DNA from: an uncultured Lachnospiraceae bacterium
GTDB lineage: Bacteria; Bacillota; Clostridia; Lachnospirales; Lachnospiraceae
Assembly: GCA_900316625.1 (NCBI GenBank)
Contig: ONDO01000010.1
Coordinates: forward strand, 1 to 53,073
Direction of reading: 5' to 3'
DNA: 53,073 bases
Position 1 is the first letter of the stretch. Every line of letters starts with the position of its first letter. A program made the translations under genes and the position numbers. The notes beneath the pieces were generated by a model that had not been told where the DNA came from, did no database searches, and saw nothing but the letters and a program-made list of their open reading frames with translations. Shown one piece after another: positions 22,816-30,286 of the stretch.

Positions 22816-24596
22816 AGAGGGGAATTCAATCGCTCATGATGCTGGTATTCACGGTCTTGTCCGTGTCTATCGTGCTTATACTGGGCATCCTCTTCTTCTG
22901 GCGCTATGTCCTCTCGACGAAGAATGCAATGGTCCAGAACGCTAAGACGGTCATGGAACAGGCAGGAGAGAATCTGGAGGACTATCTGATCTCCATGCGC
23001 CATATCTCCGATACGGCTACCTATGACATCATCTCTGAGAATGAGCTTACGGATCCGGAAGTAGAACGTGAACTCTACCTGCTCTATGAGGCGAATTCCG
23101 AGAATATTCGTTCCATTGCACTCTATGATCGCCATGGCTCTCTCCTGGTTGCAGAGCCGGTTGCAAGGCAGAAGGAAGATCCGGATGTCACCAAACAGCA
23201 GTGGTTTATCGATGCTTTGAATGAGATGGAGAACTATCATTTCTCGGTTCCCCATATTCAGAACTTATTTATCGATGATACCAAGGGCTATCACTGGGTT
23301 ATGTCGCTTTCCCGTACGGTGGATATTACAGAAGGAGAGACCCCTCAGATGGGTGTGCTCCTGGTTGATATGAACTATTCCGGGATTGAGCGCATGCTGG
23401 AGCAGATCAATACGGCACGGAATGGTCAGTATTACTTCCTCTGCGATCAGCAGGGACAGATTATCTATCATCCTGCCCAGATGCAGATCATGGGCAAGGT
23501 CCGCACTGAGGATACAGAAGAGGTCGCAGGTTATAAGGATGGCATCTATGACATGAAGTATGATGGCAAGCGTTCGAGCGTTGTTGTTCGTACCATCTCT
23601 TATACCGGCTGGAAACTGATAGGAATCATTCCCAATAAGAGCCTCTATCAGGGTACGGTTGGTAATATCTGGATGATCCTGCTCTTCCTTACACTTACGA
23701 TCATGACAGCGCTTCTGATCAATCGTTTCGCTTCGATCTACATTTCCACTCCGATCCTGAAACTGAATGAGTCGGTAAAACGATATGAAACAGGCTCGAA
23801 GACAGAAGTCTATATCGGAGGCCCGCCGGAGATCCGGCATCTGGGCGCATCGATTGAGAAATCCTATGAAGAGATTGACCGACTGATGAACCGGATTGTC
23901 GAGGAGGAGAAGGAACGGCGAAAGAGTGAGATGGATGCATTGCAGAGCCAGATTAATCCGCACTTCCTCTACAACACTCTGGATTCCATCACCTGGATGA
24001 TCGAGGGAGAGAAGAATGAAGAAGCAAGCTATATGGTTACCCAGCTTGCAAGACTGCTGCGCATCAGTCTCTCCAAGGGAAGAACTGTAATCCCCCTGGG
24101 TGATGAGATTCTCCATGCGATAAGTTATATGAATATACAGAAGGTTCGCTATAAGGAGTCCTTCTCAGTGTCCTTCGATGTTCCGAAGGAACTCGAGAAT
24201 TACTGCATCGTGAAACTGGTCATTCAGCCCCTCTTAGAGAATGCAATCTATTATGGGGTTGAAGGACTTGACGGGGATGGAGAGATCACAGTCAGCGTCC
24301 GTCAGGACGGGGACAAGATAGAGATCGAAGTAGCGGACAATGGAATCGGTATGCCGGAGGAGCTCGCAGCGAATGTTCTGACAGACAGCGAGCGTGTCCA
24401 CAAGAAGGGCTCGGGTGTAGGTCTACGTAATGTCGATACCCGTATTCGCCTCATGTTTGGTGAGCCCTATGGGCTTCGTGTCTGGAGTGAACCGGATGAG
24501 GGAAGCAGGATTACAATCGTGATCCCGATGATTCCTTATTCGGAAGCGAACCGGAAGATGCTCGAGGAAGGAGATAGTCATGCCAACAGAACGTAG
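22812..24596 (+). CDS. YesM-like sensor histidine kinase
   Basis: 594 residues. First membrane helix at about 8-32, a Cache-like extracellular domain of about 240 residues, a second helix near 285-305, a HAMP-like region, then the kinase core. The phospho-histidine lies in QSQINPHFLYNTLDSI, the signature of the LytS/YesM family; ATP-binding boxes are QPLLENAIYYGVEG (N box), VADNGIGMP (G1) and GSGVGLRNVDTRIRL (G2). It overlaps the regulator gene by 4 bases and the membrane-anchored binding-protein gene by 17 bases, so the three are translationally coupled and probably form one sugar-sensing unit. Confidence 0.93.
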   Translation: MKRGIQSLMMLVFTVLSVSIVLILGILFFWRYVLSTKNAMVQNAKTVMEQAGENLEDYLISMRHISDTATYDIISENELTDPEVERELYLLYEANSENIRSIALYDRHGSLLVAEPVARQKEDPDVTKQQWFIDALNEMENYHFSVPHIQNLFIDDTKGYHWVMSLSRTVDITEGETPQMGVLLVDMNYSGIERMLEQINTARNGQYYFLCDQQGQIIYHPAQMQIMGKVRTEDTEEVAGYKDGIYDMKYDGKRSSVVVRTISYTGWKLIGIIPNKSLYQGTVGNIWMILLFLTLTIMTALLINRFASIYISTPILKLNESVKRYETGSKTEVYIGGPPEIRHLGASIEKSYEEIDRLMNRIVEEEKERRKSEMDALQSQINPHFLYNTLDSITWMIEGEKNEEASYMVTQLARLLRISLSKGRTVIPLGDEILHAISYMNIQKVRYKESFSVSFDVPKELENYCIVKLVIQPLLENAIYYGVEGLDGDGEITVSVRQDGDKIEIEVADNGIGMPEELAANVLTDSERVHKKGSGVGLRNVDTRIRLMFGEPYGLRVWSEPDEGSRITIVIPMIPYSEANRKMLEEGDSHANRT

Positions 24597-25533
24597 GAAC
24601 TTCATAGTGATTGAAGTCCTGCTGGGAATTCTTGCTATCTTCTGCGCTGTTATGCTGGTTCGTGGGAATGTCACACCGAAGATGAAGAAGATTGCCGTGA
24701 TCCTCGATGACTCTGAAGGCGAGGAATGGAATGCCTTAAAGCACGGTATGAGAGAAGCTGCGCTGGAAGAAGGGATTACCCTGGATTTCGTTGGAACGGA
24801 TCATTTTGAAACGGTTGCGGAAGAAGAGGAAGTATGTAAAGCAGCGATCGAAGATGGGGCAGAAGGTCTGGTGGTATATCCCTTCATCGGGAATGATGGG
24901 GAGGAACTGACAGCGGGCAGCGTTCCCTATGTGGCAGTGAAATCCAGGAATGCTTCCTTCCCGGTGGTCGAAGCGGACAATTACGCGATGGGAGAGAGCC
25001 TGGCACAGGCAATCCTCGAGGATTACAGTGGGAACTTAGAGGCGAAGAAGGTTGGCTTTATCCTGAATAATAAGAATGATGAGGCCGAGTCAGAGAGACT
25101 TCGTGGGATTCAGGATACACTGGAGAACAGCGGCTATAAGACCCTCTGGTTCTTCGGCAGTGAGCCCACAAAGACTGCCAATCAGATTTCTGACTTCACT
25201 GAGGAAGTAGACATTATCATCGCTCTGGATGACGGGTCGCTTTCGCTGGCGGGAGAGCTGTCTTCTAACCGCAAACTCCATGGCGCGGTCGTCTATGGAA
25301 TCGGAAATTCTGCATCGAATTTCTATTATCTGGACACAGAGGCCATCCGGGCCATTACGGTTCCGGATATGTTTCAGATGGGCTATCACAGTATCATGTC
25401 CATTTCGAAACTAACCAGCTTCCCGAGCCGAAAGCCGGGGGATACTGTGGTTAAATATAATACGCTTCGCCAGAAGGATCTCTTCCTTCCGAAGAATCAG
25501 GAAGTGTTATACGGACTGGGACTGAATTCCTAG
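24580..25533 (+). CDS. Membrane-anchored periplasmic-binding-like sugar sensor
   Basis: 317 residues. A hydrophobic helix at about 8-28 without lipobox or clear cleavage site serves as an uncleaved anchor; residues 35-317 form a type I periplasmic-binding fold (KKIAVILDDSEGEEWNALKHGMREAA; EGLVVYPFIGNDGEE; VPYVAVKSRN; KKVGFILNNKNDEAESERL). It overlaps the kinase gene by 17 bases. In clostridial xylose sensing a membrane-bound binding protein (XylFII) works with a LytS-type kinase; I infer the same role here, handing a sugar signal to the YesM-like kinase. It is unlikely to feed the transporter, for which a lipoprotein follows immediately. Confidence 0.8.
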   Translation: MPTERRNFIVIEVLLGILAIFCAVMLVRGNVTPKMKKIAVILDDSEGEEWNALKHGMREAALEEGITLDFVGTDHFETVAEEEEVCKAAIEDGAEGLVVYPFIGNDGEELTAGSVPYVAVKSRNASFPVVEADNYAMGESLAQAILEDYSGNLEAKKVGFILNNKNDEAESERLRGIQDTLENSGYKTLWFFGSEPTKTANQISDFTEEVDIIIALDDGSLSLAGELSSNRKLHGAVVYGIGNSASNFYYLDTEAIRAITVPDMFQMGYHSIMSISKLTSFPSRKPGDTVVKYNTLRQKDLFLPKNQEVLYGLGLNS

Positions 25534-25543
25534 AAGGGGATTT

Positions 25544-26695
25544 ATGAAGAAATTAAGGGCATCTTCGAAGGTGGGACACAATTCAAAGATAGGACACAAT
25601 TCTCAGATGGGACAGAATTCTAAGATGGGACACAATTCTAAGATGGGTCATGGCCTTTGGATGGGACATGATCTTAATATAGGGGGACGGAGTGCAGGAA
25701 AGTGCCTGCTGGCACTGGGCCTTACTTGCGCATTGTCCTTAGGACTTGTCTCCTGTGGACAAAAGGATGCTGCAAAAACCGATACGCTGAAGATCGGTCT
25801 TACGGTCTATGATGACTCGGATACCTTCTTGTCACAGATCACGGAAGAGATCAGAAGCCGTGCCAAGGAAGATTCGGGTCCAATGAAGATTACCGTGAGC
25901 GCCAAGGGGGCTGATGGAAGTCAGAGAACTCAGGATGAACAGGTGGAAGAACTGATTGCCAGTGGCTGTAACATCCTGTTTGTAAATCTCGTCGATCGGA
26001 CGGATCCATCGAATATCATAGATCTTGCAAGAGATAATAATGTTCCCATCATCTTCTATAACAGAGAACTTGTTAAGGAAGACCTGATGCAGTGGGACAA
26101 ACTCTATTATGTCGGAGCGAAGGCGGGTCAGTCTGCAGAACTGCAGGGCCAGGAGATTGCAGCATATATTGCTGCACATCCGGAAGTGGATTCCAATGGC
26201 GATGGCAAGATTCAGTATGTCATGCTGAAGGGAGAACCTGGTCACCAGGATGCAATCATTCGTTCAGAGAAGGTGGTAGAAACCCTGCTTGCAGAGGGGG
26301 TGGAACTTGACAAGCTCTCCTACGAAGTAGCCAACTGGAGCCGTGCTCAGGCAGAGAACAGAACCAGCCAGCTGATTAGTGAGTATCATGGACAGATCGA
26401 ACTTCTCATCAGTAATAATGACGATATGGCCTTAGGTGCAATGGATGCCTATGATCAGTCCAACATGACCCAGAATGGTCGCCCGGCCATCTTCGGAATC
26501 GACGGAACCAAGGAAACTCTCGAGGCAATTCGTGCCGGTAAGGTGCAGGGAACCGTCATGAATGATGCAACCGGTCAGGCAGATGCCATGATGGACCTGG
26601 CAGAGCGGATCTTTCAAGGGAAAGACCTGTCTAAGCTTCCCCTGCTGAATGGAAAATATATCTATATCGATTACACAATTCCCCAGGAAAACTAA
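25544..26695 (+). CDS. mglB: Galactose/glucose-binding lipoprotein, canonical MglB order, with N-terminal hexapeptide repeats
   Basis: 383 residues. Residues 10-46 are six hexapeptide repeats (consensus M-G-H-N-S-K), then a lipoprotein signal CLLALGLTCALSLGLVSC with the lipid Cys at 71. The mature part is an ordinary MglB: TVYDDSDTFLSQ (D93, F95), FYNRE (N173), calcium loop DSNGDGKIQ, GHQDAIIR (H234, D236, R240), W265, NND 291-293, D320, N340. The first ATG is preceded by GAAGGGGAT, while later ATGs in the repeats have no ribosome-binding site, so the long N-terminus is probably translated. It closes the sensing operon and is the best in-window comparison for the permuted protein at 16461. 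Confidence 0.9.
   Translation: MKKLRASSKVGHNSKIGHNSQMGQNSKMGHNSKMGHGLWMGHDLNIGGRSAGKCLLALGLTCALSLGLVSCGQKDAAKTDTLKIGLTVYDDSDTFLSQITEEIRSRAKEDSGPMKITVSAKGADGSQRTQDEQVEELIASGCNILFVNLVDRTDPSNIIDLARDNNVPIIFYNRELVKEDLMQWDKLYYVGAKAGQSAELQGQEIAAYIAAHPEVDSNGDGKIQYVMLKGEPGHQDAIIRSEKVVETLLAEGVELDKLSYEVANWSRAQAENRTSQLISEYHGQIELLISNNDDMALGAMDAYDQSNMTQNGRPAIFGIDGTKETLEAIRAGKVQGTVMNDATGQADAMMDLAERIFQGKDLSKLPLLNGKYIYIDYTIPQEN
25573..25680 (+). repeat. Six-unit 18-bp minisatellite inside the 5' end of mglB
   Basis: Units begin at 25573, 25591, 25609, 25627, 25645 and 25663. Consensus GGGACACAATTCTAAGAT; the first four are near identical and the last two have diverged. The period of 18 keeps the frame, encoding the hexapeptide repeat ahead of the signal peptide, so copy-number change would not disrupt the gene. 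Confidence 0.93.
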
Positions 26696-26710
26696 ATTTT
26701 AAAAACTTTG

Positions 26711-26739
26711 TTGACAAGATAGGATCTTCTTGCTATATT
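26711..26739 (+). promoter_or_regulatory. Promoter of the padR module
   Basis: TTGACA (26711-26716), a 17-base spacer and TATATT (26734-26739), right after the mglB stop codon. Near-consensus. Confidence 0.87.
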
Positions 26740-26758
26740 TACTACGGCAGACGTAGTA
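26740..26758. promoter_or_regulatory. Candidate PadR operator at the transcription start
   Basis: TACTACG (26740-26746) and CGTAGTA (26752-26758) are perfect 7-bp inverted arms with a 5-base spacer, abutting the -10 box. A repressor bound here would block initiation. PadR proteins commonly autorepress through such dyads; binding is inferred. Confidence 0.6.
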
Positions 26759-26763
26759 CGACA

Positions 26764-26838
26764 GTCGATACAACGCGTGACAATGCAACGATAGATAATA
26801 CAACGAGAGACAATGTAACGCGTGACAATGCAACGACT
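26764..26838 (+). repeat. Five-unit 15-bp minisatellite in the padR leader
   Basis: Units begin at 26764, 26779, 26794, 26809 and 26824; consensus GACAATGCAACGCGT, with GACAAAG as a partial sixth. It lies between the operator-like dyad and the padR ribosome-binding site. Repeat number would change leader length and spacing. Confidence 0.87.
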
Positions 26839-26857
26839 GACAAAGAGGAGGAGATCT

Positions 26858-27190
26858 ATGGTTGAGATCAGTAGTGATGTCATCCGCGGATATAACGATA
26901 CGATGATCCTCTATCTCCTGTTGGAACAACCATCTTATGGTTATGAGATCTCTAAGAGAATCTCAGAGATGACCGGAGGGCTCTATAAGATCAAGGAGAC
27001 AACCCTTTATTCGGCCTTCAATCGAATGGAGAAGAATGGACTCGTGACTTCGTTTTATCAGGCAGCGGAGAACGGGAAACGCAGAACCTACTACAGCATC
27101 ACAGAGAAGGGCAGAGCCTTCTATCAGAGTAAGACAGAAGAGTGGGAGCTTACCAAGAACGTAGTAGAACATTTCATCCGTAAGGGATAA
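26858..27190 (+). CDS. PadR-family transcriptional regulator
   Basis: 110 residues. The winged-helix pattern is clear: YNDTMILYLLLEQPSYGYEISKRI, then IKETTLYSAFNRMEKNGLVTSFYQ (recognition helix) and GKRRTYYSITEKGRAFY (wing). The start at 26858 follows GAGGAGGAG; the longer frame from 26822 would translate the leader repeats. PadR genes of this kind stand before HAAS-domain and DUF4097 genes, as here, and repress that envelope module. Ligand unknown. Confidence 0.92.
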   Translation: MVEISSDVIRGYNDTMILYLLLEQPSYGYEISKRISEMTGGLYKIKETTLYSAFNRMEKNGLVTSFYQAAENGKRRTYYSITEKGRAFYQSKTEEWELTKNVVEHFIRKG

Positions 27191-27241
27191 TGAGTGTAAA
27201 CAGTGGAATAATAGACAGTGATTCTCTATGGAGGAGAAGTT

Positions 27242-28231
27242 ATGAATACAATAAAAAATTATCTGGAATCCATGTTTGCCCAGCTTCCGAATACACCGGA
27301 AGTATGGAAAGCCAAGGATGAACTATGGCAGATGATGGAAGACAGATATACAGATCTTATTGCAGATGGTAAGACAGAGAATGAGGCGGTTGGGGCAGTT
27401 ATCGCTGAATTCGGTAATCTGGATGAACTTGCGGAGACACTTGGTATCCGTGGTGCCATGAATCAGGCACCTCAGTATCAGGCAAGTATCCTCTCTGCAA
27501 GCGATGCCTTCCAGCTGATTAAGGATAAATCAAGAGCAAGCCTGATCAATGGCATCGCAGTTTTACTCTTTATCTGTTCCGTTATGTCACCGGTGGTATT
27601 TTCGTCACTTTCTATTGGAGAGAATTCCGGAACCCTTGGCGTTGTAGGAATGTTCGTTATGATTGCAGTCGGTGTAGGCCTTGAAATCTATCAGAATACG
27701 ATGATTGGAAAGTGGAAGTATATCCATAATCAGCCCTGCCAGATCGATGCAGATACTGCAAGTCAGGTCTATAACGAGATGGAGAGCTTCCGAGGAACCG
27801 CAGCAATCATGAAGATGCTTGCAGTTGCTCTGCTTGTGCTCTGTGTGACTCCTACGATCCTTAGTTCAACCCTCCAGGATGCAGGCTATAGATCCAGTAT
27901 TGGCGTAGTTTTCATGTTCCTTTTTATTGGTCTGGGAGTCATGATCCTTGTAGCAGTGGACGGAAGAGAGAAGGCTTATAAGGAACTTGTGAACCTGAAT
28001 CCACAGTCAACGATTGCTGGAAGTTATGTACCGAATTATGGGGAAGACGTTATCTATCACAGTACAGCAATGACAGCATTTATGCAGGTCTTCTGGCCGA
28101 CAGTTACCTGTATCTATCTGAGCTGGAGCTTTCTTACCTTTGATTGGCATATCAGCTGGGTGATCTGGCCCATTGCCGGCCTTATCTTTGCTTTGCTTAA
28201 GAATCTCTTTGGTACGGAGGTAAGACGATGA
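27242..28231 (+). CDS. HAAS-domain (permease-prefix) membrane protein
   Basis: 329 residues. Residues 1-75 form a HAAS/permease-prefix helical domain (NYLESMFAQLPNTPEVWKAK and ENEAVGAVIAEFGNLDELAE), followed by about six hydrophobic segments in three pairs. The start at 27242 follows GGAGGAGAAG. Encoded directly after padR and overlapping the DUF4097 gene by four bases (ATGA). Proteins of this layout are regularly co-encoded with PadR regulators and are thought to act in envelope-stress control; the exact role is unknown. Confidence 0.8.
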   Translation: MNTIKNYLESMFAQLPNTPEVWKAKDELWQMMEDRYTDLIADGKTENEAVGAVIAEFGNLDELAETLGIRGAMNQAPQYQASILSASDAFQLIKDKSRASLINGIAVLLFICSVMSPVVFSSLSIGENSGTLGVVGMFVMIAVGVGLEIYQNTMIGKWKYIHNQPCQIDADTASQVYNEMESFRGTAAIMKMLAVALLVLCVTPTILSSTLQDAGYRSSIGVVFMFLFIGLGVMILVAVDGREKAYKELVNLNPQSTIAGSYVPNYGEDVIYHSTAMTAFMQVFWPTVTCIYLSWSFLTFDWHISWVIWPIAGLIFALLKNLFGTEVRR

Positions 28232-29097
28232 ATAATTACAAGATTGACTACAAGAAAGTTACTTTATTTAAGGCGATTTATCTTCCCATCATAACCGTCA
28301 TTACGAGTATCTGTATTTTGATCGGGACCGGTGCCTTTGTATCGAACGGTGCAGTCCGGTTCTTTGGAATTCATTTATCTCCTTTTGGAGACAGTCAGAT
28401 TGGTGGCGGTAAAGTAGTATTAACGGAAGAGGAACTTAACGATTCTTTTGATCGTATTCATGTAGATATTAGTGCAGGAAATCTGATGATTAAGGAAGGG
28501 GACTTATCCGTAAGATACGAAGGAGTTAAGACGTTTTCTCCTAAGATCAAGGTAGAGGATGGCGTTCTGAAGATTGTCCAGGATCCGGAGACGAAAAACC
28601 CCTTTGGCAAGAATGGCAATATCGGAAATGTAACAATCTGCATACCTGCCGGAAAAGAACTGAAGAGCATTGATGGTAAGCTGGGTTTTGGTGATCTTAA
28701 CGTAGAGCATGTTACTGCAGAGAAGATCAGCGTAAACATGAGCGCAGGAGATCTTGTGGTGAAGGATGCAGGTATGGATGAACTGCATGCAGATCTCTCC
28801 ATGGGAGACATGACCCTGAAGGATCTAACTCTCGGTTCGGCTACAGTATCGATGAGCATGGGAGATCTGGAAGCGAAGGGAATTACCTTTCAGACCTTCA
28901 ATGCGTCCATGAGCATGGGAGACATCGATCTGGACAGTGCCGTCTCTCTTCTGGATGCAAGCATGGACATTAGCACATCCATGGGCGAAGTAGAGGTGAA
29001 TCACAATGACACGGGAAACCATTATAGCAGGAAAGGAAGCAGTGATCTTAACCTGACCCTGGATAATAGCATGGGTGACATCGAAGTCCGTTGGTAA
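28228..29097 (+). CDS. DUF4097-type beta-repeat protein with N-terminal membrane anchor
   Basis: 289 residues. A hydrophobic helix near 18-40 is followed by an extracytoplasmic region built from strands repeating about every 20 residues with a D/S-M-G-D/E word (LSMGDMTLKD, MSMGDLEAKG, MSMGDIDLDS, TSMGEVEVNH, NSMGDIEVRW), the beta-helix-like pattern of DUF4097 proteins. The family includes LiaX-like and putative adhesin-like proteins, with roles proposed in envelope-stress sensing. Third gene of the padR module. Confidence 0.82.
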   Translation: MNNYKIDYKKVTLFKAIYLPIITVITSICILIGTGAFVSNGAVRFFGIHLSPFGDSQIGGGKVVLTEEELNDSFDRIHVDISAGNLMIKEGDLSVRYEGVKTFSPKIKVEDGVLKIVQDPETKNPFGKNGNIGNVTICIPAGKELKSIDGKLGFGDLNVEHVTAEKISVNMSAGDLVVKDAGMDELHADLSMGDMTLKDLTLGSATVSMSMGDLEAKGITFQTFNASMSMGDIDLDSAVSLLDASMDISTSMGEVEVNHNDTGNHYSRKGSSDLNLTLDNSMGDIEVRW

Positions 29098-29127
29098 GTG
29101 TATATTTCTAAAAGCTCGTTTGTCTGC

Positions 29128-29133
29128 TATAAT
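29128..29133 (+). promoter_or_regulatory. Extended -10 promoter before the HD-GYP gene
   Basis: TGCTATAAT with TATAAT at 29128-29133; no good -35, but the TGn extension can compensate. The start of transcription would be about 30 bases before the gene. Confidence 0.55.
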
Positions 29134-29166
29134 CAGACCTGACTATAGGTATTTTGCGTAAGACGA

Positions 29167-30270
29167 ATGCGGGCTTTCATGAGTAAATCTTTTGTTCGTC
29201 TGGATCCGACCATTCTTCAGAAAGGAATGTACCCGGATTCAGACCTTTTTTATCTGAATCAGGACAAGCCGCTGTTGTTATGCAGGGGTGGTTCGCTCAT
29301 TGATAACATGGCGATGAACCGGTTGCGCTATATCGCGTCCATCGGCCAGCAAATCTATGTCAGTGAAGAGACCGCTCGTAATCTCGAACACCAGGCGCAG
29401 TTTTTTCTCAAAGAAGACAAGGAAGCTGCGGCCAGGTATGAAGAGACTGCAAAAGCATGCAGTGGCTTTCTTCATGAGGTAAAGGAGAGCGGTCAGGTCA
29501 ATATGCAGGCGGTAGTGAAGCTTGTGTCCATGACCGGGAGCATCCTTGAGAATGCAGATGTATCCTTCCTCCTGCAGTACACCCATTTTTTGGATGAGAT
29601 GGATAATGCCCTGCAGGGACATTCGACGGATGTTGCAGTTCTGAACGGAATGATGGGCAAGTGGCTCGGTCTTCCGGAAGAGGATATTAAGCGACTGGTG
29701 ATGGTGGGTTTCCTGCATGATATCGGTAAGCTTAAGGTGCCGGATAAGATCCTTAACAAACCAGGCAAGTTCACTGCAGAGGAATTCGAGGTCGTTAAAA
29801 AGCATCCGATCTATTCCTATGAGATCTGTAAGCAGTCGGGCATCGATGATGAAGAGATTCTTATGGGTGTTCGTCAGCATCATGAGAGACTAAATGGCAC
29901 CGGTTATCCTGACAAGCTTGTGGGAGACGATATCGGGGCTTATGCAAGAGTTACCGCAATCTCTGACATCTATGATGCTATGGTTTCGGAACGGGTCTAT
30001 AAGAAGGCCTCCACGCCGTTCGAAGTCTTAGAGGATTTCTACCTGGAACAGTTTGCCAACTTAGATATTAGATATGTCAACCTTTTCATGGACCATATGG
30101 TCAATGAACTGAATGGCAAGTATGTCATCCTGTCGGATGGCAGCATGGGGCAGATTACCTATATTGATAAGCAGAATGTAAGGTCACCCATTATCAGCGG
30201 TGCCAATGGCGTTATACAGACATCGCCGGATACCGTACAGGTTGTGGCCGTGTGTGGTGCGATTATTTAA
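29167..30270 (+). CDS. HD-GYP domain phosphodiesterase, probably cyclic-di-GMP specific
   Basis: 367 residues. A DUF3391-like N-terminal part (RLDPTILQKGMYPDSDLF, about 1-110) precedes an HD-GYP domain: MVGFLHDIGKLKVPDKILNK with the HD pair, KKHPIYSYEIC, VRQHHERLNGTGYP and the AISDIYDAMVSERVYKK helix. HD-GYP proteins hydrolyse cyclic di-GMP; the GTGYP loop is a common variant of GYP and metal ligands look intact. A second ATG at 29179 is possible; neither start has a good ribosome-binding site. No partner diguanylate cyclase is in the window. It ends 16 bases before the DUF1015 gene. Confidence 0.9.
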   Translation: MRAFMSKSFVRLDPTILQKGMYPDSDLFYLNQDKPLLLCRGGSLIDNMAMNRLRYIASIGQQIYVSEETARNLEHQAQFFLKEDKEAAARYEETAKACSGFLHEVKESGQVNMQAVVKLVSMTGSILENADVSFLLQYTHFLDEMDNALQGHSTDVAVLNGMMGKWLGLPEEDIKRLVMVGFLHDIGKLKVPDKILNKPGKFTAEEFEVVKKHPIYSYEICKQSGIDDEEILMGVRQHHERLNGTGYPDKLVGDDIGAYARVTAISDIYDAMVSERVYKKASTPFEVLEDFYLEQFANLDIRYVNLFMDHMVNELNGKYVILSDGSMGQITYIDKQNVRSPIISGANGVIQTSPDTVQVVAVCGAII

Positions 30271-30286
30271 AAGAAAGAGGATTACG

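Noticed and set aside
25573-26838. CRISPR-like short repeats
   Set aside because: The units are contiguous tandem repeats of 18 and 15 bp without unique spacers and there are no cas genes.
26692-26883. A minus-strand frame with a five-residue repeat
   Set aside because: It is the translation of the 15-bp DNA minisatellite in the padR leader, opposite a clear promoter and RBS.
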